Positions 1 through 9,174 are shown, counted from the first letter of the stretch. The stretch: 64,000 nt of DNA from CAUZWH01 sp965247665 (GCA_965247665.1 CBDFHH010000002.1:434001-498000), one strand, 5' to 3'. Numbers and translations are program-made. The notes: generated from the letters alone by a model not told the origin.

Positions 1-1835
1 TCGATCTCACGCGCGGACAGCCAGGGAAAGGCGTCGTTGCCGAGATCGGCGCCGGTCAGCTTCGTCAGCACCTCGCGCGACCGCGGACCGGTCACAACCA
101 GGACCCCGTAATCGTCGGTCACGTCCGTTATCACCACCTCCTCGGATTCGCCCCTGTGCTGCACCAGCCAGTCGTGATCGTGAATCTGGGCGACCGCGGC
201 AGAAAGCAAGTAGAACCGGCGTTCATCCAACCGCGTCACGGTGAATTCGCTCTCGATGCCGCCCAGCTCCGTCAGCGCGTGGGCGAGTACCACGCGGCCG
301 TCGCGGCGTGGCACTCGGTTGGCGATGATGCGGTCGAGAAAGGTAGCGGCATCGCGCCCGGTGACGTCGAACTTGGAGAAGCTCGACAGGTCGAGCACGC
401 CTACCCGCTCGCGCACCGCCTTGCACTCCTCGGCCACCGGGTCAAACCAGTTCATGCGGCGAAAGCCATAGCGCTCTTGGGTGCTTTCGGCCGCGAACCA
501 CTTCGCCCGCTCCCATCCGAAAGTCTCGGCAAAGACCGCGCCGCGTGCAGCGAGCCGGTCGTAAATCGGCGTCGTTCTCACCGGTCGGCCCGGCTCGCGG
601 AACTCGCCGGGATAGCGCACCTGGTACATCTGGTGGTACTCGTCCACCGCCTTCGCCAAGCTGTACTTGCCGATTGACCACTGGCCGAAGCGTCTGGCTT
701 CCATCTCGCGCACATTGATGTCGGTCTGACCGTGGACCATCCATTGCGCCAGATACTTCCCCGCACCGGGCCCTTGGGTGATCCCGATGCCGGCGCCGCA
801 GCACATCCAGAAATTGCGCAAGGCCGGCGCCGGACCGATAAGGAATCCGCCGTCCGGCGTGTGGGTGATGGGCCCGCTGACGACCCGCTTGATACCGGCG
901 TTCTCAAATGCCGGAATGCGCTTGGCCGCGAGCTCCAGCCACGGCACCAGACGATCGATGTCGGGCGGCAGCAACTCGGTATCAAACGACCAGTCGATGC
1001 CGTCGAGGGCCCATGGTTGAGCGTTGTCGGTCTCGTAGGGGCCGATGATCAAGCCCTGCTGTTCCTGGCGGTAGTAGCACGAAGCCCGAGGGTCGCGAAC
1101 CACCGGAGGCTCTTTCTCCAAGGCCGCCACCGCATCGAGATTCTCAGTCACCAGGTACTGATGGACGATGTTGACGATCGGGACCTCGAACCCGACCATT
1201 GCTCCGATTTGGGGTGAGAAGCCGCCGGCAGCGTTGACCACGTGCTCGGCGACGATCGTGCCCTGCTCGGTGATCACGTCCCAATCCCCGTCGGGGCGGC
1301 GGCCGATGTCGACGACCCGATTGCGGAGATAAATCTCCGCGCCGCCCGCCCGGGCGCCGGCCGCCATGGCCATGGTACTGCCGGCGGGGTCGGTGTGGCC
1401 GTCGCCCGGAGTATAGGCACCGAGCACGACGCCCTCGACGTCTAACAACGGATGCAGTCGGGCGATTTCGTTGGGACCGATCAGGTGGCATTCCGCGCCG
1501 ACGCAGCGCAGCACGCCTTGGACGTAGTGAAACCAGTCGGCTTCGTCCTTGTCGGTCGCAAGCCGGATTGCGCCGCAGCCATGCCAGCCGGTCGCCTGGC
1601 CGGTTTCCGCTTCCAACCGTTGGTACAGTTGAGAACCGTAAAGATGGACCTTGGCCATGTTGAGACTGCCGATAAAGTGGGGGACCAATCCCGCCGCGTG
1701 CCAGGTGGAGCCGGAGGTGAGCTCACCCTTCTCGACCAGCACCACATCGGACCAACCTTCCTTGGTCAGGTGGTAGAGGAGCCCCACGCCCATGACGCCG
1801 CCACCGACGACGACCACCCGCGCGTGCGACTTCAT
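1..1835 (-). CDS. Dimethylglycine/sarcosine dehydrogenase-like FAD oxidoreductase (3' end off window)
   Basis: The reading frame runs without a stop from ATG at 1835 to the left edge, giving about 611 residues; family members have roughly 800, so the C-terminus is missing. The N-terminus has a dinucleotide-binding loop (VVVGGGVMGVG) and the motif LTSGSTWHAAG, whose His carries covalent FAD in mammalian dimethylglycine dehydrogenase. The visible end (LGNDAFPWLSAREI) looks like the folate-binding GcvT region. Such enzymes oxidatively demethylate dimethylglycine or sarcosine. The carnitine and betaine genes next door fit a role late in betaine breakdown. The exact substrate cannot be read from the sequence. 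Confidence 0.85.
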   Translation of the reverse strand, partial: MKSHARVVVVGGGVMGVGLLYHLTKEGWSDVVLVEKGELTSGSTWHAAGLVPHFIGSLNMAKVHLYGSQLYQRLEAETGQATGWHGCGAIRLATDKDEADWFHYVQGVLRCVGAECHLIGPNEIARLHPLLDVEGVVLGAYTPGDGHTDPAGSTMAMAAGARAGGAEIYLRNRVVDIGRRPDGDWDVITEQGTIVAEHVVNAAGGFSPQIGAMVGFEVPIVNIVHQYLVTENLDAVAALEKEPPVVRDPRASCYYRQEQQGLIIGPYETDNAQPWALDGIDWSFDTELLPPDIDRLVPWLELAAKRIPAFENAGIKRVVSGPITHTPDGGFLIGPAPALRNFWMCCGAGIGITQGPGAGKYLAQWMVHGQTDINVREMEARRFGQWSIGKYSLAKAVDEYHQMYQVRYPGEFREPGRPVRTTPIYDRLAARGAVFAETFGWERAKWFAAESTQERYGFRRMNWFDPVAEECKAVRERVGVLDLSSFSKFDVTGRDAATFLDRIIANRVPRRDGRVVLAHALTELGGIESEFTVTRLDERRFYLLSAAVAQIHDHDWLVQHRGESEEVVITDVTDDYGVLVVTGPRSREVLTKLTGADLGNDAFPWLSAREI

Positions 1836-2139
1836 CGGTCGTCTCGCTCGCCAACCGGGCGATCTTGCGGCGTGCGCGCCCGTTTTACCGGCGCGACGAC
1901 GCCCCGAAATCGTGCGCACAATGGCGAAAAATTCACGAGTGCTACGACCGTCAACACCGCAACCTCCCTCAACCTCGGGATCGGAAAGGAACCGGGCAAA
2001 GTGCCATCCAGTCTCCCCCCGACAATCGCAAGCGCCGTACAGCCACCGCGGTCTCAATGCAAGCGGTTTCTTACACCCGGGCCCCGGATCCCGGTAGTTT
2101 GCCGCCTCGTTGCAGAGCGTTTGCTATAATTCCCGATCA
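1836..2139. other. Divergent intergenic region
   Basis: This 304-base stretch separates two divergently transcribed genes. I find no convincing coding frame or RNA gene. Its only clear element is the extended -10 promoter of the rightward gene at 2122-2130. Confidence 0.5.
2122..2130 (+). promoter_or_regulatory. Extended -10 promoter (TGCTATAAT) for a probable leaderless mRNA
   Basis: TGCTATAAT is a perfect TGn plus TATAAT extended -10 element. It ends 9 bases before the ATG at 2140, so transcription would start at or within a few bases of the start codon. No Shine-Dalgarno sequence lies in TCCCGATCA between the two. No good -35 is visible at 16-18 bp spacing, which extended -10 promoters tolerate. 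Confidence 0.6.
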
Positions 2140-2652
2140 ATGGTGAAAACGCTGCTTCTCCTGCGCCACGCAAAGTCGGATTGGGGCGACCCCGGCCTCG
2201 GCGATTTCGACCGATCTCTGAGCAGAAGGGGCCGCGGTGCCGCACCGAGGATGGCGCAACAGATGAGAGCCGAAAGGCTCGAACCGGATCTCGTATGGTG
2301 CTCGACCGCACGGCGTGCACGACAGACCTGGGCTGTGGTTGGTCCGGAACTCGCCAACGACGTCGTCGCGATCGATTGCGACGACCTTTACATGGCATCC
2401 GGCGATCGGATTCTCGACATGGTGAGACGCGCGGACGATCACCTGGCCCGTTTGATGATCGTCGCCCACAATCCGGGGCTTCACGAGCTTGCGGTCTCAC
2501 TCGCGGATCGAGCGCGCAATGACCGGGATCTCGCCAAGCTCCGCGCCGGCTTGCCGACCGCCGCCCTCGCCGTGATAACGTTTGACACGGACCGCTGGGG
2601 AAAGATCGGCCAAGGCGTGCTCGACAGGTTCATCCGCCCCAAGGATCTCTGA
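2140..2652 (+). CDS. SixA-type histidine phosphatase family protein
   Basis: This 170-residue protein has the histidine phosphatase (RHG) motif at its start: LLLLRHAKSDW carries the phospho-accepting His. The second conserved His is in IVAHNPGLHEL near residue 110. Size and motifs match the short SixA branch, which removes phosphate from phosphohistidine proteins; some relatives act on small phosphate esters. I place the start at 2140 rather than an upstream in-frame ATG because homology begins at MVKTLLLLRHAK and a promoter -10 box occupies the upstream codons. It stands alone on its strand, divergent from the flavoprotein gene. Confidence 0.85.
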   Translation: MVKTLLLLRHAKSDWGDPGLGDFDRSLSRRGRGAAPRMAQQMRAERLEPDLVWCSTARRARQTWAVVGPELANDVVAIDCDDLYMASGDRILDMVRRADDHLARLMIVAHNPGLHELAVSLADRARNDRDLAKLRAGLPTAALAVITFDTDRWGKIGQGVLDRFIRPKDL

Positions 2653-2882
2653 CGCGGCCGGCCGGGGGATCGGCAATGTGCGCCCGTCGCAACCGTCTTG
2701 CGGCGCGTAAGTCTCCGCTACCGCGACGACCCGCTTGATCGTCGAGACGGTATCGATCAATCTCCGCTCATTGTGGGAGGGTTTGAGAACCCGCTGAAAG
2801 CGAAGTTGATGCGAATGGCGGCGTGAAGCCGGTTCGATGCCCTCGGCAGCGCCAAACCAGCAGGATTACAGGAGTAAGGATC

Positions 2883-3818
2883 ATGGCTTCTTCCGACAAA
2901 GTGATCATTACCTGCGCCGTGACCGGCGCCGCGCACACCCCGGCGATGTCACCTTATCTGCCGTGCACCCCGACCGAGATCGCCCAAGATGCCGTCGCCG
3001 CCGCCGCTGCCGGCGCGTCGGTAATCCATGTCCACGCGCGCGATCCCAAAGACGGCAAACCGACCAGCGATACCGGCGTGTTCATGGACTTTCTTCCCCG
3101 CATCAAACAGGGATGCGACGCCGCGATCAGCGTGTCCAGCGGCGGCGGTACGGGAATGACGCTCGAGGAACGCCTCGACGTCGTTTTTCGCGCCCAGCCC
3201 GAGCTGACGACCATGAACATGGGGTCGATGAACTTCGGCTACTACCCGATGATCGACCGGCACGATGGTAAGTGGAAGTACGATTGGGAGGAGGATTACC
3301 TCGAAGCATCCCGCAGCGAGCCGTTCATCAGCACCTTCGCCGATCTCGAATACATGATGGAGAAGGTGGGCGACCTCGGAACCCGATTTGAGTGCGAGGC
3401 CTATGACGTAGGCCACCTCTACACGATTGCTCACTTTCTCGACCGCGGGCTGCTAAAAACCCCGATATTCCTGCAGACGATCTTCGGCAATCTCGGCGGA
3501 ATCGGAACCGACATCGACAATCTCGTGTTCATGAAACGGACCGCAGACCGCCTGCTCGGCGACGACTACATCTGGTCGGTGCTGGGCTCCGGTCGCTTTC
3601 AGTTCGGCTTGGTGACGACCGGCGCGATCATGGGCGCCAACGTCCGAGTCGGACTCGAGGACAATCTCTACATCGCCAAGGGTCGGCTCGCGTCGTCCAA
3701 CGCCGAACAGGTTGCCAAGATTCGCCGGATTCTCGAAGAACTGTCCCTCGAGGTGGCTACACCCGTGGAAACCCGCGATATGCTCCAGCTCAAGGGCTCG
3801 GACCGCGTCGCATTCTGA
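2883..3818 (+). CDS. Beta-keto acid cleavage enzyme (BKACE, DUF849), likely 3-dehydrocarnitine-cleaving
   Basis: This 311-residue enzyme belongs to the BKACE family, which condenses a beta-keto acid with acetyl-CoA and splits it into acetoacetate and a new CoA ester. The zinc ligands of the Kce enzyme are present: H49 and H51 in VIHVHARDP and E259 in VRVGLEDNLY. A good ribosome site (AGGAGTAAGGA) precedes ATG 2883. The next gene, 9 bases on, is carnitine 3-dehydrogenase-like. In known operons this pairing means 3-dehydrocarnitine is cleaved to acetoacetate and betainyl-CoA. The betainyl-CoA thioesterase usually found with them is not in the window. Family certain, substrate inferred from context. 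Confidence 0.88.
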   Translation: MASSDKVIITCAVTGAAHTPAMSPYLPCTPTEIAQDAVAAAAAGASVIHVHARDPKDGKPTSDTGVFMDFLPRIKQGCDAAISVSSGGGTGMTLEERLDVVFRAQPELTTMNMGSMNFGYYPMIDRHDGKWKYDWEEDYLEASRSEPFISTFADLEYMMEKVGDLGTRFECEAYDVGHLYTIAHFLDRGLLKTPIFLQTIFGNLGGIGTDIDNLVFMKRTADRLLGDDYIWSVLGSGRFQFGLVTTGAIMGANVRVGLEDNLYIAKGRLASSNAEQVAKIRRILEELSLEVATPVETRDMLQLKGSDRVAF

Positions 3819-3827
3819 GGTGCCCCG

Positions 3828-4820
3828 ATGTCCGAACGTCTCTCGCCTGATCGAGTTACCCGCGTCGGCGTGGTCGGCACCGGCGTCATCGGCGCCGGAT
3901 GGGCGGCTCACTATCTGGGCCAGGGAAAAGACGTGCTGGCCTACGATCCGGCACCGAATGCCGAACGCAGCCTGCGCCGAGCCATCGATCGCGCATGGCC
4001 GGCGATCGAGCGTCTCGGCATGGCGGCGGATGCCAGCCGCGACCGACTGACGTTCGCCGACTCCGCAGCCGAGGTTGCGTCGGGCGCTCAAATCATTCAG
4101 GAGAGCGCACCCGAACGCCTCGAACTCAAGATCGATGTGCTCGCCGATCTCGACCGCGCGGCGCCGCCGGAAGTCGTGTTGATCTCGAGCACCTCGGGCT
4201 TCGCCATGACCGACATGCAAGTCAACTGCAGGCACCCGGAACGCACTGTCGTCGGACACCCCTTCAACCCGCCCTACCTGCTCCCGCTCGTCGAAGTGGT
4301 GGGCGGCGCCCAAACCGACCGTGAAGCCGTTGACTGGGCGGTCGATTTCTATCGTGCCGTTGCCAAACGACCGCTCAGGCTGGAGCGTGAACTGCCGGGA
4401 TTCGTCGCCAATCGGTTGCTCGAGGCGGTGTGGCGTGAATCGTTGCACATGGTCGCGAGCGGCGAGGCGACGGTCGAAGAGATCGATGCGGCGATGGCAT
4501 ACGGTCCGGGATTGCGCTACGCGGTGATGGGACCTTGCCTCACGTTTCACCTCGCCGGTGGCCCCGGCGGCATGCACCACATGCTCGACCATTTCGGGCC
4601 CGCTCTCGAGGAGCCCTGGACTCGTCTCGTCGCGCCGGAACTTACCCCGGACCTGCGGAACCGCATGGTCGAGGGCTGCGAACGGGAGGCGGCGGGCCGA
4701 TCGATCGCGGAACTCGAAGCGCAACGCGACGACTGCCTGATCGAAATCATAGCGGCGCTGAAAGACTACTGGGCTGCCGTGGACGCGTTGGACCGACCGA
4801 CATCGGCCGCGAAGCCCTAG
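3828..4820 (+). CDS. lcdH: L-carnitine 3-dehydrogenase-like 3-hydroxyacyl-CoA dehydrogenase family protein
   Basis: This 330-residue NAD-dependent dehydrogenase has the GTGVIG loop at residues 17-22, the QESAPERLELK segment and the catalytic-His motif VVGHPFNPPYLLPLVEVV. Length and motifs match single-domain carnitine dehydrogenases, which oxidise L-carnitine to 3-dehydrocarnitine in the cytoplasm. A GAGG ribosome site overlaps the stop of the BKACE gene, so the two are one operon. The stop shares a CTAG with the convergent enoyl-CoA hydratase gene. A generic 3-hydroxybutyryl-CoA dehydrogenase is the main alternative, made less likely by the BKACE neighbour. Confidence 0.82.
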   Translation: MSERLSPDRVTRVGVVGTGVIGAGWAAHYLGQGKDVLAYDPAPNAERSLRRAIDRAWPAIERLGMAADASRDRLTFADSAAEVASGAQIIQESAPERLELKIDVLADLDRAAPPEVVLISSTSGFAMTDMQVNCRHPERTVVGHPFNPPYLLPLVEVVGGAQTDREAVDWAVDFYRAVAKRPLRLERELPGFVANRLLEAVWRESLHMVASGEATVEEIDAAMAYGPGLRYAVMGPCLTFHLAGGPGGMHHMLDHFGPALEEPWTRLVAPELTPDLRNRMVEGCEREAAGRSIAELEAQRDDCLIEIIAALKDYWAAVDALDRPTSAAKP

Positions 4821-5602
4821 CGTCCTCGCCAAACGGGATCACGCTTTTCCACAAAGGCCCGCGCACCTTCACGCGCGTCTCCCGAGTCGAGCATGGCTTG
4901 ATAGGCGAGGCTGTGACCGGCCCTCAGATAGGAGAATGCTTCCGCCACGCCCATCGTTTCGGTGGCACGCATCGCATCCATCGCAGCGGCGACCGCCAGC
5001 GGTGCGGCTGCCGCGATTCGCTCGGCCAGTGCCCGCGCCGTCGGCAACAGAGCTTGAGGCTCGGCAATTTGATTGACCAGGCCCCAGCGTGCGCCCTCCT
5101 CCGCGCCCATCCGCCGCCCGGTCAAGATCATCTCCATGGCGACCGCCCTGGGGACACGGCGCGGCAGCCGGAACACACCGCCGGCGTCGGCAATGATGCC
5201 GAGGGTAACCTCGGGTAGGAAGAACTCCGCGTGTCGGGCGGCGATAATCAAATCGCAGGCCAGCGCCAGCTCAAACCCGCCACCGGCGGCGTAACCGTTG
5301 ACCGCGGCGATGACCGGTTTGTCGAGGTTGAACATCTCGGTCAATCCGGCAAACCCGCCCGGTCCGTGATCGGCATCGACGCCCTCGCCGGCCGCCGCCG
5401 CGTTGAGATCCCAGCCAGCGGAGAAAAACCTCTCTCCGGCGCCGGTGATGATCGCGACGCGCAGTTCGTCATCGTCGGCAAAGGCCGCGAAGGCGTCATG
5501 GATCATGCGGCTGGTGGCCGCGTCGATCGCATTGGCTTTGGGTCGATCGAGGGTAAGCTCGAGTACTGCGCCGCGGCGCACGCGTCGAACCGATACCGTC
5601 AT
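4817..5602 (-). CDS. caiD: Carnitinyl-CoA dehydratase (CaiD-like crotonase)
   Basis: This 261-residue crotonase has the same length as E. coli CaiD and, from memory, shares long stretches with it: DRPKANAIDA, FFSAGWDLNAAA, GPGGFAGLTEMFNLDKP and the C-terminal EKRDPVW. The two catalytic glutamates fall at E111 and E131, the numbers I recall for CaiD. CaiD interconverts L-carnitinyl-CoA and crotonobetainyl-CoA. It ends a leftward operon with an acyl-CoA dehydrogenase and a CoA ligase. This is one of the most specific calls in the window; a general enoyl-CoA hydratase is the fallback. Confidence 0.87.
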   Translation of the reverse strand: MTVSVRRVRRGAVLELTLDRPKANAIDAATSRMIHDAFAAFADDDELRVAIITGAGERFFSAGWDLNAAAAGEGVDADHGPGGFAGLTEMFNLDKPVIAAVNGYAAGGGFELALACDLIIAARHAEFFLPEVTLGIIADAGGVFRLPRRVPRAVAMEMILTGRRMGAEEGARWGLVNQIAEPQALLPTARALAERIAAAAPLAVAAAMDAMRATETMGVAEAFSYLRAGHSLAYQAMLDSGDAREGARAFVEKRDPVWRGR

Positions 5603-5628
5603 TGGCCGTGCCCTCCGAATTGCAGTGG

Positions 5629-6789
5629 CTACGACTCCAAGGGGCGCAGCAAAGCGCGGGAAATGATGTGCCGCTGGATCTCGCTGGTGCCGTCCCAAAT
5701 GCGCTCCACGCGTGCGTCGCGCCAGAATCGTTCGATCGGCATCTCGTCCATCAGGCCCATGCCGCCGAAAATCTGCAATACCTGGTCGGTCACCCGCGCC
5801 AGCATTTCGCTCGCATAGAGCTTGGCCATCGCCGCATCCTGATTGGTCATCGTGCCCTGGTCGCTTTTCCACGCAGCGTTCAAGGTAAGAAGTTCGGCGG
5901 CGGCGATCTCCGTCGCCATGTCTGCAAGTTTGAACGACGTGCCCTGGAACCGGCCGATGGTTTGGCCGAACTGCCGGCGCGTCGCGGCCCATTCCGTAGC
6001 CATCTCCAGCGCCCGTTGCGCCCGGCCGACGCACATCGTCGCCACCGTCAGCCGACTCGCCGACAGCCACTCATCGACCAGTGCGAAGCCTTGCCCTTCG
6101 TCACCGAGAACCTGGCGTGCGTTGACGCGGCAGTCGTCGAAGACCAGCTCGCAATTGTGGTAGCCGCGGTGGGACACGGCGCTGGGCCCGCGTCGAACCT
6201 CGAACCCGGGCATACCCTTGTCGATCAGGAAGGCGCTGATGCGGCGGCGCGGGCCGCGGGGCGTGTCGTCGACACCGGTGACGGCGAACAGGATGACGAA
6301 ATCGGCGACGTCGGCGTGGCTGATGAAGTGCTTGGTCCCGTTGATCACGTAGTCGCCTCCATCCCTGTCGGCGCGCGTGGCCATCGATTGAAGATCGGAA
6401 CCGGCGCCAGGCTCCGTCATCGCCAGGCAGTCCACTTTCTCGCCGCGGATGCTCGGTGCGAGATAGGCATCGACCTGATCGCCGACGCAAGCGCACAAGA
6501 TGTTGCTCGGGCGCCCGACGAACGCCTGGAGGGCGTAGGACGGCCGACCGAGTTCCCGCTCGATCAGCGCCATATCGAGGGTGTTCAGGCCGCCGCCGCC
6601 GAACTCGGCCGGGATGTTGGCGGCATAGAAGCCATGGGCCAAGGCCTTGTCGCGGATGGTCCGGCCGAGTTCGCGCGGCACCTCGTCGTTACGCTCGACT
6701 TCGGCCTCGTGAGGATACAGTTCCCGCTCGATGAAGGAGCGGATGCTGTCAACCAGCAGACGCTGTTCGGCAGTCAGTGCGAATTCCAT
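5629..6789 (-). CDS. Acyl-CoA dehydrogenase, possible crotonobetainyl-CoA reductase (CaiA-like)
   Basis: This 386-residue flavoprotein shows the full acyl-CoA dehydrogenase pattern: LAMTEPGAGSDLQSMAT, INGTKHFISHADVADF, RRQFGQTIGRFQ and a C-terminal QIFGGMGLMDEMPIERFWRD. The YEGTS position that carries the base in medium-chain enzymes reads WDGTS, with Asp366 instead of Glu. It lies 26 bases upstream of caiD in the same operon, which suggests crotonobetainyl-CoA or gamma-butyrobetainyl-CoA as substrate. Whether it reduces, as CaiA does, or oxidises gamma-butyrobetainyl-CoA aerobically cannot be decided. No EtfAB genes are nearby. Confidence 0.8.
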   Translation of the reverse strand: MEFALTAEQRLLVDSIRSFIERELYPHEAEVERNDEVPRELGRTIRDKALAHGFYAANIPAEFGGGGLNTLDMALIERELGRPSYALQAFVGRPSNILCACVGDQVDAYLAPSIRGEKVDCLAMTEPGAGSDLQSMATRADRDGGDYVINGTKHFISHADVADFVILFAVTGVDDTPRGPRRRISAFLIDKGMPGFEVRRGPSAVSHRGYHNCELVFDDCRVNARQVLGDEGQGFALVDEWLSASRLTVATMCVGRAQRALEMATEWAATRRQFGQTIGRFQGTSFKLADMATEIAAAELLTLNAAWKSDQGTMTNQDAAMAKLYASEMLARVTDQVLQIFGGMGLMDEMPIERFWRDARVERIWDGTSEIQRHIISRALLRPLES

Positions 6790-6820
6790 GTTCTCAACCT
6801 TCGAACGAGCTGCGAACCGC

Positions 6821-8890
6821 TTACGCGACGCAGATGCGGGCGTCCAGCACCACGGCGCCCCGGCCGTCTTGGAGCACCGCGAGCGGATTGATCTCCAGTT
6901 CCACCAAACGCTCCCGATTTCGCTCGACATACGCCGCAACGGTCATCACGCCCTCGATCGCCGCTTCACGATCGCCCGCCCGAGCGCCGCGATAGCCGTC
7001 GATCAAGCGTCCGATGCGAAGGGAATCGATGGTCGACGCGACCTCATCCCGGTGGGTCGGCAGCAACAGCGTTTTGTGGTCGTCGACGAGGCCGACGAAG
7101 ACACCGCCGGAGCCGAGCGCGAGGGAAAACCCGAAGCGGGGGTCTCGTTTGACCCCGATCAGAAGCTCGGCAATCACATCATCGACCATGCGCTCGAGAA
7201 GAAAGGTGCGCCAGCCCCATGTTTCCGCAAGGCGTTCAAGCTCCGTCACGGCGTCGCGTACCTGATCACGCGACCTGAGGTTGAGGCGAACGGCCTCGAC
7301 CTCGGTCTTGTGGGTCAACCCGGGATGGACGGCCTTCGCGACCACCGGATAACCAAGCTCGGCAGCCGCATCAGCAGCATCGGCCCCCGCCACGAGGCGT
7401 CCAGCGGGAACCGCCACGCCGAGTTCGGCGAGACACCGTTTGGTTTGCCATTCGTCAAGGGCGGTGATCTTTCCGGTAATTGGAGCGGGTTGCGCGACTT
7501 GAGGTCGGCCGGTCGCGGTATCGGCGACCTCGCGGTACCAGGCTGCACTACGCAGCGCCGCAGCCAATCCGTCGATCCCCTGCAGCGGTGCGATAGCGGC
7601 CGCCGCCAATCGATCGCGCACGTCCCTGGGCAGCGATTCGGGCAGCGTGCTGACGACTGCAGCCGGCGCGCCGGTGGCCTCCTTGGCAGCGATGAACGCG
7701 CCCACCGACGCATCCCATTCGTGACGTGCAACCGCCCCCGAGCGGGGACAGTCCAACACCATCAGGGTGAGATCGACGGCACCCTGCATCATGGTCGTGA
7801 AACAGCGCTCCATGCCCTCACGGTCTCCCCATAGCGGGTTGTTGTAGTCGAGTGGATTGGAAATCGCCGCGAACGACGAAAGCAGAGAACGAAGGTTCTC
7901 GGCCTGATCGGCACCGAGAGGCGGGATGGTGAAACCTTCACGGTCGGCGAGGTCGGCGATCAGCGTGGCATCCCCGCCCGACGCGGTGAGCACACCCAGC
8001 CGCCTTCCCGACAGCGGGCCGTTCACGGCGAACAGTTTCAATGTCTCCAACAACGCCGGCAGTGAATCGACCAGGGGAATTGCCAATCGGCGAAACAACG
8101 CGCGATGAAGCTCTTCCGGGCCCGACACCGAGCTCGTGTGGCTGAGCGTTATCTGCTCGCCGAGCCGAGAGGTTCCGACCTTCAGCGCAACGATGGGTAT
8201 CCCCGCCGCCAGCGCCCTGCGTGCTGCGCGAGCGAAGCCTGCCACGTCTCTGATCCCCTCGACATAGAGTCCGATCGCCGACACCCGACCGTCGTCGACC
8301 AGCGCCTCGATATAATGCTCGAGCCGCAACACGGCCTGGTTGCCGGCGCTGATCACGAATGCAAGCGGCAGCGATCGATCATTCAAGGTTAGGTTGAGGC
8401 TGACATTCCCGCTTTGCGATACGATCGCGACCCCGCGTTGGGGTCGCCCGCCTTCATAGGGAGCCGGAAACAACGCGACCCGGTCCAGATAGTTCAACAG
8501 CCCATAACAGTTGGGACCGACCAGCGCCATCGTGCCGGCCGCCGCGCGAAGCTCCCGCTCCAGCGCAATGCCCTCGGCACCGCTTTCGGCGTATCCCGCG
8601 GCAAAGCAAACGCACCCGCCCGCACCGCGTGCGGCCAGAGCTTTGACCACCGACACGGTGGCCTCACGCGACACGCCGATGAACGCGGCGTCCGGCGGCG
8701 CCGGCAGATCCTCGATCCGTGCGAAGCACTTGCGCCCGGCGATCTCGCTTCGATTGGGATTGACGACCCAGATGTCGCCATCGAATCCGAACCGACCGCT
8801 TTGCTCGATGGTGTCGGTCAAACCCCGACCGCCGACGAAGGCGATCGTCCTGGGGTAGAGCAGACGCCGGAGGTTCTGGGATCGGGACAT
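6821..8890 (-). CDS. NDP-forming acyl-CoA synthetase (CoA-binding plus ATP-grasp)
   Basis: This 689-residue protein combines an N-terminal CoA-binding Rossmann domain (LYPRTIAFVGGRG), succinyl-CoA-ligase-like domains (GVAIVSQSGNVS, and LSHTSSVSG around the phospho-His loop) and a C-terminal ATP-grasp domain (PVVAKAVHPGLTHKTEV, ELEINPLAV). Such enzymes make acyl-CoA with formation of ADP and phosphate. I start at ATG 8890 because homology begins there; upstream residues look random. As first gene of the operon with caiD it may activate carnitine, crotonobetaine or gamma-butyrobetaine, a job done by CaiC/CaiB in enterobacteria. Substrate is inferred. Confidence 0.85.
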   Translation of the reverse strand: MSRSQNLRRLLYPRTIAFVGGRGLTDTIEQSGRFGFDGDIWVVNPNRSEIAGRKCFARIEDLPAPPDAAFIGVSREATVSVVKALAARGAGGCVCFAAGYAESGAEGIALERELRAAAGTMALVGPNCYGLLNYLDRVALFPAPYEGGRPQRGVAIVSQSGNVSLNLTLNDRSLPLAFVISAGNQAVLRLEHYIEALVDDGRVSAIGLYVEGIRDVAGFARAARRALAAGIPIVALKVGTSRLGEQITLSHTSSVSGPEELHRALFRRLAIPLVDSLPALLETLKLFAVNGPLSGRRLGVLTASGGDATLIADLADREGFTIPPLGADQAENLRSLLSSFAAISNPLDYNNPLWGDREGMERCFTTMMQGAVDLTLMVLDCPRSGAVARHEWDASVGAFIAAKEATGAPAAVVSTLPESLPRDVRDRLAAAAIAPLQGIDGLAAALRSAAWYREVADTATGRPQVAQPAPITGKITALDEWQTKRCLAELGVAVPAGRLVAGADAADAAAELGYPVVAKAVHPGLTHKTEVEAVRLNLRSRDQVRDAVTELERLAETWGWRTFLLERMVDDVIAELLIGVKRDPRFGFSLALGSGGVFVGLVDDHKTLLLPTHRDEVASTIDSLRIGRLIDGYRGARAGDREAAIEGVMTVAAYVERNRERLVELEINPLAVLQDGRGAVVLDARICVA

Positions 8891-9051
8891 CGACGGAAAC
8901 ACGGGACGGCAGCGGGAGACTACGCCAGTCACACGCGACTTGGATACTCCGGATTGATGATTTGGCGGTGGATTGCGAACGATCAATCCTGATGTTCTTG
9001 ACCGCCGGCCTCGGAGGTAATGTTGGGCGCTCGACGCTGCGCCGATCGGAC

Positions 9052-9174
9052 TTGCGAGAGCGGGCACAGCGAGCCGCCGCACCTCGGGACCATGCGGTTC
9101 GGGTGACCTGGGAGGACGGCAGCACCACCGAGTTCGATTGCCAGCGGTTGCGCGACGGTCGCGGCGGCGCATGA
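9052..9174 (+). pseudogene. Possible fragment of a gamma-butyrobetaine hydroxylase N-terminal domain
   Basis: The frame contains HAVRVTWEDGSTTEFD and QRLRDG, resembling the small GBBH-like N-terminal domain of gamma-butyrobetaine hydroxylases (usual form: VxVxWxDG, then xxWLRDxC). It stops right after LRDGRGGA and no 2-oxoglutarate dioxygenase domain follows. In a carnitine locus this could be a relic of the enzyme making carnitine from gamma-butyrobetaine, but the match is short. The rest of 8891-9318 holds no gene I can support. Confidence 0.3.

Noticed and set aside
2110..2139. N-terminal extension of the SixA-type phosphatase
   Set aside because: The extra ten codons overlap the TATAAT box and lie before the conserved MVKTLLLLRHAK start.
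2760..2840. tRNA gene suggested by GGTTCGATGCC near 2826
   Set aside because: No acceptor, D or anticodon stem can be folded around it; it lies in the leader of the BKACE gene.
4817..6070. A 417-residue reading of the caiD frame
   Set aside because: The first 150 or so residues overlap the acyl-CoA dehydrogenase gene and are not protein-like; homology begins at ATG 5602.
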